A stretch of DNA of 16,728 bases from Acidobacteriota bacterium (GCA_024276295.1 JAJRXN010000261.1:1-16728), one strand, 5' to 3'; counted from the first letter of the stretch, positions 6,756 through 15,387 are shown. Program-made: numbers and translations. The notes: generated by a model from the sequence alone, not told the origin.

Positions 6756-9260
6756 TCAGAGAAGGGACGGATCGATCATCCGCAGCACGCGGCGCGCGAC
6801 GAGCCTGCCGAGCGACATCCGGCCGGCGGTGATCCGGGCGGCGCCGGTCATCCCGGGCCGCAGCTCGCGTGCCGGGTCCTCGACCGCGACCTTGACGCGA
6901 AACACCGCGCGGCCAAGGTCGTCGACGTCGGCGGCCGGCGCGATCTCCCGCACCGTCCCGGCAAAGCGCCGGTCCGGGTACGCGCTGAACACCAGCCGCA
7001 CGGGAAGCCCGGGCTCGACCGCGCCGATGTCGCTTTCGAGTACGCGCACCTCGGCCAGCATCCCGCCGTCTCCGGCGATCTCGAGCAGGGTCCCGCCCGC
7101 CGGCAGCCGCTCGCCGACCCGCTGCGCGAGATCGTGGGTCACGACCACCCCGGATGCCGGCGCGCGGAGTTCGCAGCTTGCGAGCCGGCGTTCGATGTCG
7201 CGCTCTTCGGTGCGCAACCGCGAGACCTCGGCCTCGGCCGCGTCGATCTCCTCCGGGCGCGCTCCCTTTTCCACGAGCCGCGCCTCCTGCTGGGCGACCC
7301 GCAGCGCGCCCTGCCGCACCTGGAGTTCGCTGCCGACCTGCTCGTGCATGTCGGCCGAGATGAGCCCGTCGTCGCGCAGGCGGGTGAGCCGCTCGTACCG
7401 GCTGCGGAGCTGGGCCACCTCGACCCGCAGGGCGGCGACGCGCTCGCGCGCCTGTCGCACCTGCTCGATCTCCGGGCCCTGCCGCAGCAGCGCGAGCTTC
7501 GCCTCGGCGCGCCGGATGTCGGCGCGCGTCATCGCGAGCCGGGTCTGGAGTTCGGTCGGATCGAGGCGTGCGACGAGCTGGCCCTTTTCGACCACGTCAC
7601 CCTCGGAGACCAGCAGCTCGGCGACGTTGCCGGCGATCTCGGCGCGGACCGCCGCGCGGTCCTCGCTGCGCAGCACGGCCGGACCGCTGACCTTGAGCGT
7701 CCACGGAAGCATCGCCAGCACGCCGAGGCAGCCGAGAGCGATCGCCGCCCGCAGCGCGCCCCGGACGCTGGTGCGCGCGAAGCGACCGGCGATGGCGCTT
7801 CCGATCGCCCTCAGCGGGCGACGCAGCAGGTACAGCACGATCGTCACCGTGATCGCGATGCCCCACAGACCGGCGATCCGGGACGCCCAGGCCAGGACGA
7901 TCCTGCCGAGGATCGAGAGCACGAAGGCCATGTACGTGATCGACAGGACCGCGTAGAGCAGCAGGAACCCGCGGGCGCGGGGCGTGACGTCGATCGTGCC
8001 GTCGGGCCCGACGGCGCGCCGGCGCAGCCCACCCGTGAGGAACTGCACCGCCGACTGGCGCAGATTCGGAATGCCCGAAAGGTCGCTCAGCACGTAGTAG
8101 CCGTCGAGGCGCAGCAGCGGGTTGAGATTGAGCACGACGCTCATCGACGAGGCGATCGCCAGCAGCACCAGTCCGGCGCGCAGGTCGCTCGGCGGCATCA
8201 CGCGCCAGGCGAGCACGGCCGTCGCCGCAACCCCGAGGTCGAGCATCGGCCCGGCGAGACTGACCAGCACGCGGTGGCGCCGGTTGCGGAAGAGCCACGC
8301 GTCGGACACGTCGACGTACATCGCCGGAAGAAAGAACAGGATCAGCAGGAAGCCGCTCTCGGGAACCCGGCCGCCGTAGTGCTTGCACGTCAGGCCGTGG
8401 GCCAGCTCGTGGAGCATGGTCTGGAAGATCGCCGCGACGATCAGCACTCCGGCGACGTGCGTGATCGAAAGCGCCGGGATGTGGGCGATGATCTCGGTGC
8501 CGTGGACCCAGGCCACGAGGCCCGCGAGGGCGAGCACCGCGACGTACAGGCCGGCGAAGACCGGCGTCCAGAGAAAGCGCACGACCGGTTCGAGGGCGGA
8601 GAGGATCCGGTCCGGGTCGAACAGCGGCAGCCGGAGATAGAGCCAGTTGCGCCGGCGGGCCGGCGGCTCGTCCGCAGTCGCGGCCAGCGCCGCCTCGGAG
8701 CCGGCGCGAACCAGCAGGTCGCGGACTGCGCGCGCGCGCTGGTTGCCCGGGTTGGCGACGAGGATCTCCTCGAAGGCCCGCAGCGCCGCATGGAAACGCC
8801 CGGCCCGCAGACAGGCGACCGCCTCGTCGAACTTCCGCGCCTCGGCTTCGGCGCGCGCATCCCGCACGACCCCCGGCGGCAGCGGATCGCCCGCGCGGCG
8901 CAGGCCGAACTCGCTGGTCTCGAGGGCCTCGACGACCTTCCGGCCGAGATCGGGCCGCACCGCGGGCAGGTTCGTGCCGTCGCTTTCGAGCAGCCCCCGT
9001 TCGGCGAGATGGTCGATGAACTCCAGCACGTCGTCGAGCGCCAGGGCCTCTCCGAGCCGCTCGGCCAGCGCGATCTGGATCTCGACCGGCGTGTGCTGCC
9101 CGTCGAGCAGCTCGAGGATCAGCCCCTCGGCGGGCCCGAACCGGAAGAACCGACGTCTCTTCGGATCCTTGACGATCCGAACTCCGGCGACGTCGGCATC
9201 CTCGGTGACGATCAGGTCCGCTCTCAGCCGTGGCGAGGCCGCGGACGGGGTGACGCTCAC
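6756..9260 (-). CDS. PqqD-like (RRE) - M50 metallopeptidase - HlyD fusion, peptide processing/export protein
   Basis: An 834-residue multidomain membrane protein. Residues about 15-94 form a PqqD-like winged helix, the RiPP recognition element type (VKDPKRRRFFRF, LILELLDGQHTPVEI, FIDHLAERGLLE). A short TPR-like helical pair follows (about 138-175). Next is a membrane M50/site-2 protease domain, with the zinc motif HELAH at 284-288 and the second ligand motif NPLLRLDG (Asp386). Further membrane helices run to about 520. The C-terminal third is HlyD-like: a split lipoyl/biotinyl-type domain (GNVAELLVSEGDVVEKGQLVARLD, near 544-567), a long coiled coil (about 570-695), then a beta-barrel (PASGVVV..., RPGMTGAARI). 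Related M50-HlyD fusions occur in peptide export systems. The start is GTG at 9260, preceded by GGGGAGAG; the open frame reaches 9353 but lacks a ribosome binding site there. No ABC or RND partner is in the window. Confidence 0.85.
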   Translation of the reverse strand: MSVTPSAASPRLRADLIVTEDADVAGVRIVKDPKRRRFFRFGPAEGLILELLDGQHTPVEIQIALAERLGEALALDDVLEFIDHLAERGLLESDGTNLPAVRPDLGRKVVEALETSEFGLRRAGDPLPPGVVRDARAEAEARKFDEAVACLRAGRFHAALRAFEEILVANPGNQRARAVRDLLVRAGSEAALAATADEPPARRRNWLYLRLPLFDPDRILSALEPVVRFLWTPVFAGLYVAVLALAGLVAWVHGTEIIAHIPALSITHVAGVLIVAAIFQTMLHELAHGLTCKHYGGRVPESGFLLILFFLPAMYVDVSDAWLFRNRRHRVLVSLAGPMLDLGVAATAVLAWRVMPPSDLRAGLVLLAIASSMSVVLNLNPLLRLDGYYVLSDLSGIPNLRQSAVQFLTGGLRRRAVGPDGTIDVTPRARGFLLLYAVLSITYMAFVLSILGRIVLAWASRIAGLWGIAITVTIVLYLLRRPLRAIGSAIAGRFARTSVRGALRAAIALGCLGVLAMLPWTLKVSGPAVLRSEDRAAVRAEIAGNVAELLVSEGDVVEKGQLVARLDPTELQTRLAMTRADIRRAEAKLALLRQGPEIEQVRQARERVAALRVEVAQLRSRYERLTRLRDDGLISADMHEQVGSELQVRQGALRVAQQEARLVEKGARPEEIDAAEAEVSRLRTEERDIERRLASCELRAPASGVVVTHDLAQRVGERLPAGGTLLEIAGDGGMLAEVRVLESDIGAVEPGLPVRLVFSAYPDRRFAGTVREIAPAADVDDLGRAVFRVKVAVEDPARELRPGMTGAARITAGRMSLGRLVARRVLRMIDPSLL

Positions 9261-9377
9261 GCTGCTCTCTCCCCGGGGCAGGCGTTCTCCGACGACCGGA
9301 CCCCGATGCGGCCCGGACGGCGGAGGACGGCCCCGGAGTCGAATCTGGGGCACCGCGCGCAGGTGGGCCAGCGGCCG

Positions 9378-10733
9378 TCAGACGCCTTCCGGATCGGCGA
9401 AGTAGCGCCTGGTGAGCCGGACGATCGTGCCGGAGAGCAGCAGCAGGCCGACCAGGTTGGGCAGGGCCATCAGGCCGTTCATCGCGTCGGAGAGCGTCCA
9501 GACCAGGTCGAGACTGCGCTGCGCGCCGAAGTACACGGCGACGATGAAGACGACCCGGAACGGGACGATCGCCCGCGCCCCGAGCAGGAACTCGATGCAG
9601 CGCTCACCGTAGTAGCACCAGCCGAGGATCGTCGAGTAGGCGAACATCGCCAGCGAGACGGCGACGAAGGCCGGGCCAAGGTCTCCCGGCAGACCGTGGA
9701 GGAACGCCTGCTGGGTCAGCGCGGCGCCGTCGAGCCCTTCCTGCCAGCTTCCGGTGACCAGGATCGCCAGACCGGTGAACGAACAGACGACGAGCGTGTC
9801 GATGAAGGTCTGCGTCATCGAGACGAGCGCCTGGCGCACCGGTTCGTTCGTCTGGGCCGCCGCGGCGGCGATGCCGGCCGAGCCGAGTCCCGATTCGTTG
9901 GAGAAGATCCCGCGCGCGACGCCGAAGCGCAGGGCGGCAAGCACGCCGGCCCCGGCGAAGCCGCCCGCGGCCGCCGTGCCGCTGAACGCGCCGGCGAAAA
10001 CCGCCGCGAGCGCCGCCGGCAGCCGGTCGGCGTGCAGGACGAGAATCGTGCCCGCGCCGATCATGTAGCCGGCGACCATCAGCGGGACGAACACGCCGGT
10101 GAACCGCCCGATGGAACGGATGCCGCCGAGGACGACGGCGCCGACCGCCAGGGCGAGCACGATCCCGGTCAGGAACACCGGCACGCCGAACGCATGCTCG
10201 ACCGCGCCGGCGATCGAGTTGGCCTGGACCATGTTGCCGATCCCGAACGAGGCGACGGCGGCGAAGGCGGCGAACATCAGCGCGAGCCCGCGCCCGAGCC
10301 ACCGCGAGCGGATCCCGCGCTGCAGGTAGTACATCGGCCCGCCGGCCTGCTCGCCGCGAGGGTCGGTCTCCCGGAAGTGCACCGAGAGCAGGGCCTCGGA
10401 GTACTTGGTCGCCATGCCGACCAGGCCGGTGACCCACATCCAGAACAGCGCGCCCGGTCCGCCGAGGGCGATCGCCGTCGCCACGCCGACGATGTTCCCG
10501 GTCCCGACCGTCGCCGCCAGGGCGGTCATCAGCGCCTGGAAGTGCGAGATGTCCCCCCGCCCGCCCGGCTCGCGGCGCACGATCAGCGCGAGCCACAACG
10601 ACGGTCCGAGCTGCGAGAACTGGAGCCCGCGCAGTCGCACCGTCAGAAACAGGCCGGTCATCAGCAGCAGCGGAATCAGCAGGAACGGCCCCCAGATGAA
10701 GTCGGCGGCGGCCCGCAGCGCCTCGATCAGCAT
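9378..10733 (-). CDS. AGCS-family amino acid (alanine/glycine):cation symporter
   Basis: A 451-residue integral membrane protein of the alanine or glycine:cation symporter family, which imports small amino acids with Na+ (or H+). Hallmarks are the QALMTALAATVGTGNIVGVA segment (about 86-105), ALGGPGALFWMW, GGPMYYLQRGI, and NESGLGSAGIAAAAAQTNEP in the second half. Length and about ten hydrophobic segments are as usual. Substrate specificity (alanine, glycine or other) cannot be read from the sequence. The ATG at 10733 lies 4 bases after the stop of the antiporter gene. Its GGAGG ribosome binding site lies in the last codons of that gene, so the two are translationally coupled. Shared Na+ cycling with the antiporter is a reasonable inference. 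Confidence 0.92.
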   Translation of the reverse strand: MLIEALRAAADFIWGPFLLIPLLLMTGLFLTVRLRGLQFSQLGPSLWLALIVRREPGGRGDISHFQALMTALAATVGTGNIVGVATAIALGGPGALFWMWVTGLVGMATKYSEALLSVHFRETDPRGEQAGGPMYYLQRGIRSRWLGRGLALMFAAFAAVASFGIGNMVQANSIAGAVEHAFGVPVFLTGIVLALAVGAVVLGGIRSIGRFTGVFVPLMVAGYMIGAGTILVLHADRLPAALAAVFAGAFSGTAAAGGFAGAGVLAALRFGVARGIFSNESGLGSAGIAAAAAQTNEPVRQALVSMTQTFIDTLVVCSFTGLAILVTGSWQEGLDGAALTQQAFLHGLPGDLGPAFVAVSLAMFAYSTILGWCYYGERCIEFLLGARAIVPFRVVFIVAVYFGAQRSLDLVWTLSDAMNGLMALPNLVGLLLLSGTIVRLTRRYFADPEGV

Positions 10734-10737
10734 CGAT

Positions 10738-11886
10738 TCACTCCTCCGCGCGTCCGGAGACCAGCATGCGGAACAGCGCCGGCGAGAACGCCGCCGTGAC
10801 CAGCGCCAGCAGCACGGCTTGCGACTCGACGATGCGGCTGATCAGGCCGAGCCGGGCCCCTAGTTCGGCGACCGCGATGATCAGGCTCAGGCGCGCCGAG
10901 AGCAGCACGCCGGCCGCAAGCACCTCCCGGGGCCGGAGGCCGACGACGAACAGCACCAGCGCGGCGATCGTCTTGACCAGCACGGCGGCGACGATCAGCG
11001 CCACCGCCTGCCGCAGCGCCCCCGGCCGGAAGACCGCCTGGAGATCGAACCGGGCGCCAACCTCGATGAAGAAGATCGGCACGAAGAACCCGAACGAGAA
11101 TCCGCTCAGCTTGCGTTCGAGGGCCCCGCGGTGGCGGAACACGAGCGCGAACACGGTTCCCGCGAGAAACGCGCCGAGGATCGCCTCGATCTCGAGCAGA
11201 TAGGACAGGCCGACGAAGACGAACATCAGCGCCAGGCTGGCGCGGATCCCGAGTTCCTCGGGGTCGTCGGCCGCGAACAGCCGCTCGAACTTCTCCGGAT
11301 ACCACCAGGCGAGGCGCTTGAGGCCGACCAGCACGGCGACGATCACCGCCGCCAGTGCGGGCACCCCGAGCAGGCTCGGTCCGACGCCGTGTTCGGCCAC
11401 GATGGCGTAGAGCGTCACGCCGATCAGCGTCAGGAAGTCGGCGAGCAGCGCGGAGATCAGGATCGCCTGGCCGAGCGGTGTCGCGTTGACCCCGGTGGCG
11501 CGCAGCGTCGGCACGACGAGACCGACCGACGTGGTGGCGAGCACCAGCGTGACGAACGGACCGTGCCCGAGCAGGTACGAGGCGCCGGCCGCCAGCACCA
11601 GCGTGACGACGAAGACCGCCAGACCGGTCGCCAGCGGCGCGACCCCCTGGCGTTCGAGCCGGCCGAAGTCGATCTCGAACCCGGAGAGGAACATCAGCAG
11701 CAGGAAGCCGAGTTCGGCGAGGTACTCGACGACCGGCGAGTGGCCGATCACGTCCAGCACGTGGGGCCCGACGAGGATGCCGAACAGGATCTCGAGCACG
11801 AAGGCCGGCACCCGGACCCGCCCGGCGACCAGGGGGAGGACGAACGCGGCGACACCGATCAGGATGACCGTCACCGCATGGTCCAT
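10738..11886 (-). CDS. CPA2-family cation:proton antiporter (Kef/NapA-like)
   Basis: A 382-residue membrane protein of the monovalent cation:proton antiporter-2 family. It has about a dozen hydrophobic helices and family motifs: PAFVLEILFGILVGP (27-41), ELGFLLLMFLSGFEIDF, ISALLADFL with the likely ion-binding Asp150, ILGAFLAG (236-243), and FVPIFFIEVGARFD (268-281). Asp150 is preceded by Ala, not by the second Asp of the electrogenic NapA type. Kef proteins carry a C-terminal RCK domain; this one ends right after the membrane part. The RCK function is supplied by the gene just upstream. The ATG at 11886 overlaps that gene's stop (TGATG), which indicates translational coupling and probably matched amounts. 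Whether it moves Na+ or K+ is not clear. The open frame continues 5' into the neighbour, but this start is fixed by GGAGG and the overlap. Confidence 0.9.
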   Translation of the reverse strand: MDHAVTVILIGVAAFVLPLVAGRVRVPAFVLEILFGILVGPHVLDVIGHSPVVEYLAELGFLLLMFLSGFEIDFGRLERQGVAPLATGLAVFVVTLVLAAGASYLLGHGPFVTLVLATTSVGLVVPTLRATGVNATPLGQAILISALLADFLTLIGVTLYAIVAEHGVGPSLLGVPALAAVIVAVLVGLKRLAWWYPEKFERLFAADDPEELGIRASLALMFVFVGLSYLLEIEAILGAFLAGTVFALVFRHRGALERKLSGFSFGFFVPIFFIEVGARFDLQAVFRPGALRQAVALIVAAVLVKTIAALVLFVVGLRPREVLAAGVLLSARLSLIIAVAELGARLGLISRIVESQAVLLALVTAAFSPALFRMLVSGRAEE

Positions 11887-13337
11887 CAGGCCTCCTCCGC
11901 CGCCGGGACGAGCAGGACCGAGTGCGGATACCGGCCGGCGATCAGACCGGCCAACTCGCGCCCGAAGCGGCGCCGGTGCGCGTGGTCCGGAACGGCGATC
12001 ACCAGCAGGTCGCCGGGAGCCGCGTGCCGCTGGATCTGCAGCACCGGGTTGCCCCGCGCGATCGCCCCGTGGACGGCGACGTTCTGCACCGCCGCCTCCT
12101 CCTCGAGCACCGCGATGGCGTGGCGCGCCTCGAGCGGCGCGCCCCCGCCCGAGAGGAACTCCGGGTCGGTGACCGCGATCGCCTCGATCGGCGCCTGGCA
12201 GAAGCGGGCGAGGTCGATCGCCGCGCGCGCCGCCGAGCGCCCCGCTCCGGTCCGGCGCGCCGGCACGACGATCCTCCGGTAGGGATGGCCTCCCCGGGCC
12301 AGGAGCACCGGCGTCGCCGTCCGGCGCACGGCGCGGATCGCGCGGGCGGCGGCCGTCCGCGCCGCGGCGCGCGTCCGGCCTCCGTCGAGCACCAGCGTGC
12401 CGATGCTCTCGCGCATCGGCTGCTCGACCAGCGCCCCGATCACCGACCCGGTCACCGGGCGCGGCCGGAGTTCGACCCCCTCGGCATGGCGCTCGAGCTG
12501 TTCGAGCCATGCCCGGACTTCGTCCGCCTTGGTCGGGTCCCGCACGCGCTTCGGATCGTGGTAGACGAGCACGAGCGCCGAGGCGCGCGTGTTGCGGACC
12601 AGCGTCAGCGCCTCGAACACCGTCTGGTTCTCGTCCGGAGCCGCCGTCAGCGCGACGGCGATCCGCTTGCCGTAGTCCATCGGAAAGCGCCCGGTCCCCC
12701 CGGTGAACGTCCGCACGATCTCGGCGAACTCGGCGCCCTTGCCGACGATCGTCACCAGATCGCCGGCCTCGAGCACGGTCTCGCCGTGCGGGACGATCAG
12801 ATCGTCGCCGCGCAGGATCGCGCCGACGATGTAGCTCTCGGCCGCCAGCTCGCGCAGTTTCCTCCCGCGCACCGGCGAGTCGGTCTCGATGCGCAGCTCG
12901 ATCGCCTCGGCGCGTCCGCCGGCGAAGGCCGCCGAAGCGAGCCGGCGCGATTCGAGCGAGAGTTCGAGCCGTCGCGCGGCGAGTGCCTGGGGCGACTCGA
13001 CGGTCACGCCGAGCGCCCGGTAGTCCTCGACCCGGTCCGGGCGGCGCGCCGCGGCGCCGATCCGCAGGATGCCCGCCTCGCGCGCCAGCCGGCAGGCCTC
13101 GAGGTTGACGTCGTCGTCGCCGGTCGCCGCGATCAGCGCGTCCGCCCCGGAAAGACCGGCCCGCTCGAGCACGACGCGGCTCGAGCCGTCCCCGGCCAGG
13201 GTCCGGACCGTCCGGATCGCCGCCAGACGCGCCAGGCGCCGCTCGTCGGGATCGACGACCGTCGCTTCCCAGACGTCACCGAGACGCCGGAGCAGTTCCC
13301 GCGAGACACCTCCGGCACCGAGCAGAATCAGCCGCAT
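11886..13337 (-). CDS. RCK (TrkA-N/TrkA-C) plus universal stress domains, antiporter regulator
   Basis: A soluble protein of 483 residues. Residues 1-120 form a Rossmann-type TrkA-N domain with GAGGVS (7-12) and the acidic residue Asp29 that usually selects NAD(H). ATGDDDVN (71-78) is also typical. A TrkA-C (RCK_C) domain covers about 140-212 (SPVRGRKLREL, GDDLIVPHGETVLEAGDLVTIVG). Two universal-stress-like segments follow: a degenerate one at about 224-347 ending ATPVLLARGG, and a second at about 353-478 with RRIVVPARRTGAG at its start and PHSVLLVP at its end. RCK domains gate K+ channels and Kef antiporters in response to nucleotides. With the antiporter encoded next, with a one-base overlap, this is most likely its detached cytoplasmic regulator. 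The start is taken at the ATG at 13337 (GGGGA 10 bases upstream); the ATG at 13343 is also possible. Confidence 0.85.
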   Translation of the reverse strand: MRLILLGAGGVSRELLRRLGDVWEATVVDPDERRLARLAAIRTVRTLAGDGSSRVVLERAGLSGADALIAATGDDDVNLEACRLAREAGILRIGAAARRPDRVEDYRALGVTVESPQALAARRLELSLESRRLASAAFAGGRAEAIELRIETDSPVRGRKLRELAAESYIVGAILRGDDLIVPHGETVLEAGDLVTIVGKGAEFAEIVRTFTGGTGRFPMDYGKRIAVALTAAPDENQTVFEALTLVRNTRASALVLVYHDPKRVRDPTKADEVRAWLEQLERHAEGVELRPRPVTGSVIGALVEQPMRESIGTLVLDGGRTRAAARTAAARAIRAVRRTATPVLLARGGHPYRRIVVPARRTGAGRSAARAAIDLARFCQAPIEAIAVTDPEFLSGGGAPLEARHAIAVLEEEAAVQNVAVHGAIARGNPVLQIQRHAAPGDLLVIAVPDHAHRRRFGRELAGLIAGRYPHSVLLVPAAEEA

Positions 13338-13368
13338 CGCCATCCCGTCCCCATTCGAAGGGCGCATT

Positions 13369-13384
13369 CTCGCACGGGTGCGAG
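13369..13384. other. Small hairpin downstream of the bitopic protein gene
   Basis: CTCGCA (13369-13374) pairs with TGCGAG (13379-13384) around a 4-base loop, in the 94-base gap before the RCK regulator gene. There is no T-run after it. It could be a weak terminator or attenuator, or chance. Confidence 0.25.
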
Positions 13385-13431
13385 CGGCCACGGGCGCGGA
13401 GAGTGCGGGCGGGCCGGCCCCTGCAGTGCGG

Positions 13432-14739
13432 CTACTTCTTCTTCCGCGCGCCGGTGGGTTCCGACGGCTCGTCGATCAGTTCGACGCCGCGCGCCCTGAG
13501 CCACTGGGCGACGGTCCGGCCGTTGGCGGTCATGAAACGCGCCCCGGTGTAGCCCGCCCGCTGGAGGTCGAACGCGATCTCCCGGACGACGTTCTCCTGC
13601 TGGCGTCGCTTGAGGCGCCCCCAGGCGGCGGCATCGACGGTCACGTAGAGACTCGGGGGACGTGCGGTGACCGCGACGACGGTCTTGACGCTGCGAAAGT
13701 CGGACAGGGCGAACTCCGGGATCCGTTCCTGCATCAGCCGCGGGAGGATCAGCACGGCCCACAGGCCGATCAGGCCGAAGAGGGCCACGACCATCAGTCG
13801 CACCCGGCGCGGACTCGACTCCACCGTCCGCCGCGACGTGGGCGTGACGACGGCCGCATCGGCGCTCATCCGGCGCCGGCGCCGGCGCCGTGGCTGGATC
13901 TCGGGCAGCTCGGCGTCGTCGGGAACGCAGCGCAGCGCCTCGGCCATCCGCTGGGCCTGCTCGCGCTCTTCCGGCTCGAGCAGTTCACGGACGCCGATCA
14001 GCGCGTGGCTCAGGTTGGGCTTGAATGCGCTGAGAGCCTTGGCCTGCTCCATGCGACCGTGGACGACACTGGAGTCGATCACCCGCTGCATCTCGGAGAG
14101 CAGCGCGAAGCCGAGCGCACCGTCACGGATGATCTCCTGCTGGAGGTGCTCGGGGGCCCGCATGCGGATGGTCTCGGTCGGACCGTCGGCCGCCTGGCCA
14201 TCCTCGTCGGCCCCCTCGGCCGGCAGCGCCAGCGAGCTGGCGATGCGATGGCGGGCCAGGTCCTCGCGGATCTTGGCCTCGAGGGCCAGGGCCTCGACGA
14301 TGCGGGACGCGGAGTCGTTGCCGACGCCGCCGCCCTCGTCGAGCAGCACCTGGGCGGCGATCGACCGGGCCCAGGGATCGACGCGGACTTCCTCACCCGC
14401 GAACTGGAGGATCAGCTCCTCGTCGTCGTCGATCTCCTCGGCGGCATCGAGGGCGGCGACGATCGGCTCGAGATACGGCTCGAGAAACTCCCGGCGATCG
14501 AACGGCGGGGCCAGGGGCTGCCCTTCCAGGTCCGGCTCGGTCCGTGCTTCCGGAGACTGCTCCGGCTCGGTGACGGCATCGGTGGCCGGCGCGGTCGACT
14601 CGACGGCTTCCGGTTCCGCGACGAGGATCCCCGCAAGCGGGTCGTCCTCCTGGAGTCCAGGGACGACCGGATCCTCGCCACCGGCATTCCTGCCTGTCGC
14701 TGCCTGTTCCTCGGCCAGCTTCTCGAGCGTATCGGGCAC
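13432..14739 (-). CDS. Bitopic membrane protein of unknown function
   Basis: Not recognised. The 435-residue product has a long cytoplasmic N-terminal part (1-310). This begins with a disordered acidic, Pro-rich stretch (about 20-80) and continues with predicted helical segments rich in Glu/Ala (85-165 and 195-272). A run of seven Arg (284-290) is encoded by a GGCGCC repeat. One transmembrane helix (about 314-333) is preceded by basic residues, so the N-terminus should be inside. The C-terminal 100 residues would be periplasmic, with an alternating strand and helix pattern (VVAVTARPPSLYVTVDAAAW, then QQENVVREIAFDLQRAGY, then NGRTVAQWL). GTG at 14739 has GGGAGA 6 bases upstream. It follows the prepilin gene by 45 bases on the same strand, so co-transcription is likely. 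A role with pilus or secretion machinery would be a guess. Confidence 0.7.
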   Translation of the reverse strand: MPDTLEKLAEEQAATGRNAGGEDPVVPGLQEDDPLAGILVAEPEAVESTAPATDAVTEPEQSPEARTEPDLEGQPLAPPFDRREFLEPYLEPIVAALDAAEEIDDDEELILQFAGEEVRVDPWARSIAAQVLLDEGGGVGNDSASRIVEALALEAKIREDLARHRIASSLALPAEGADEDGQAADGPTETIRMRAPEHLQQEIIRDGALGFALLSEMQRVIDSSVVHGRMEQAKALSAFKPNLSHALIGVRELLEPEEREQAQRMAEALRCVPDDAELPEIQPRRRRRRRMSADAAVVTPTSRRTVESSPRRVRLMVVALFGLIGLWAVLILPRLMQERIPEFALSDFRSVKTVVAVTARPPSLYVTVDAAAWGRLKRRQQENVVREIAFDLQRAGYTGARFMTANGRTVAQWLRARGVELIDEPSEPTGARKKK

Positions 14740-14754
14740 TCGCCGTCTCCCGGC

Positions 14755-14778
14755 CCGGTCCCGGCCCCGCGGGACCGG
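14755..14778. other. Hairpin between prepilin and bitopic protein genes
   Basis: CCGGTCCC (14755-14762) pairs with GGGACCGG (14771-14778) around an 8-base loop, in the 45-base gap after the prepilin stop. It has no T-run. It could partly uncouple expression of the prepilin from the next gene, for example as a stabilising 3' stem. Confidence 0.35.
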
Positions 14779-14784
14779 ACCTTG

Positions 14785-15297
14785 CTACATGTCGATCATC
14801 ACCCCGTTGCGGAACACGTAGACGCCGTCGTACTCGGTGCCTCCACCGAGCGGCGCGTCGTCCGAATCGGCCACGAGGAATCGCACCGTCGGATCCCGCT
14901 TGAGTGTCATCTCGAGCCAGAACTCCTGGTTCGTCCCGAGATCGTCGGGCGCGTCGTAGCCGTCGGCCTTGCCGCCGAGCATCTTCGCCGTGATCAGCCC
15001 GCGGTAGTACCCGAACTTCATCAGCGGGTTCATGTTGACGAGATTGAAGTTCGAACCGCCGTCCGGGTACTCGTTGTGGTCGATGAAGTACTCCTTGAAC
15101 GCGGTGTGCAGCGACCGCAGATCAGACATCGCCGAGCGCATCTCGGCGCGCGTGCGCGCCTCGAGCATCTCGGGGATTCCGATCGCCATCAGCACGGCGA
15201 TGATGGCCACGGCGATCAGCAGTTCGATCAGCGTGAAGCCGCGCTGACCGGTTGCTTCGGGCCTGCCCGCCCCCGTTTCACGGAGCCTGCGATTCAT
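14785..15297 (-). CDS. Type IV/GspG-like prepilin
   Basis: A 170-residue pseudopilin-like protein. Residues 1-20 form a basic class III signal peptide that ends with Gly20; prepilin peptidase should cut before Phe21. The mature N-terminus FTLIELLIAVAIIAVLMAIGIP is the classic pilin helix with Glu at mature position 5. After it come an amphipathic helix (RAEMRSAMSDLRSLHTAFKEYFIDHNEYPDG in pattern) and a C-terminal domain with YDGVYVFRNG near the end. This resembles the many GspG/type II-like prepilins of environmental bacteria rather than a major pilin. The ATG at 15297 is chosen because GGAG lies 9 bases upstream; the ATG at 15306 directly abuts that GGAG. No GspE, GspF or PilD gene is in the window, so the machinery must be elsewhere. 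Confidence 0.88.
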   Translation of the reverse strand: MNRRLRETGAGRPEATGQRGFTLIELLIAVAIIAVLMAIGIPEMLEARTRAEMRSAMSDLRSLHTAFKEYFIDHNEYPDGGSNFNLVNMNPLMKFGYYRGLITAKMLGGKADGYDAPDDLGTNQEFWLEMTLKRDPTVRFLVADSDDAPLGGGTEYDGVYVFRNGVMIDM

Positions 15298-15387
15298 GTC
15301 GAGCATCTCCGGACCGGCCGCGACCGGCTTCCCCGACCGGCGCGGCATGGCCTTGCCCCACGCTCTTTCGCGCGGGCCTCACGACAG

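Noticed and set aside
6507..10799. A 1430-codon open frame on the plus strand
   Set aside because: It lies antisense to the M50-HlyD fusion and the AGCS symporter, both of which have clear motifs. Its product is rich in Arg, Asp, Gly, Gln and His without domains. It is a frame kept open by GC-rich third positions.
11887..12510. An N-terminal extension of the antiporter of about 200 residues
   Set aside because: It is an out-of-frame reading of the RCK/USP gene. The ATG at 11886, with its TGATG overlap and ribosome binding site, starts exactly at the first membrane helix.
13871..13890. GGCGCC tandem repeat, considered as a regulatory or mobile-element site
   Set aside because: It lies within the coding frame of the bitopic protein and simply encodes its arginine run; there is no other sign of a site.
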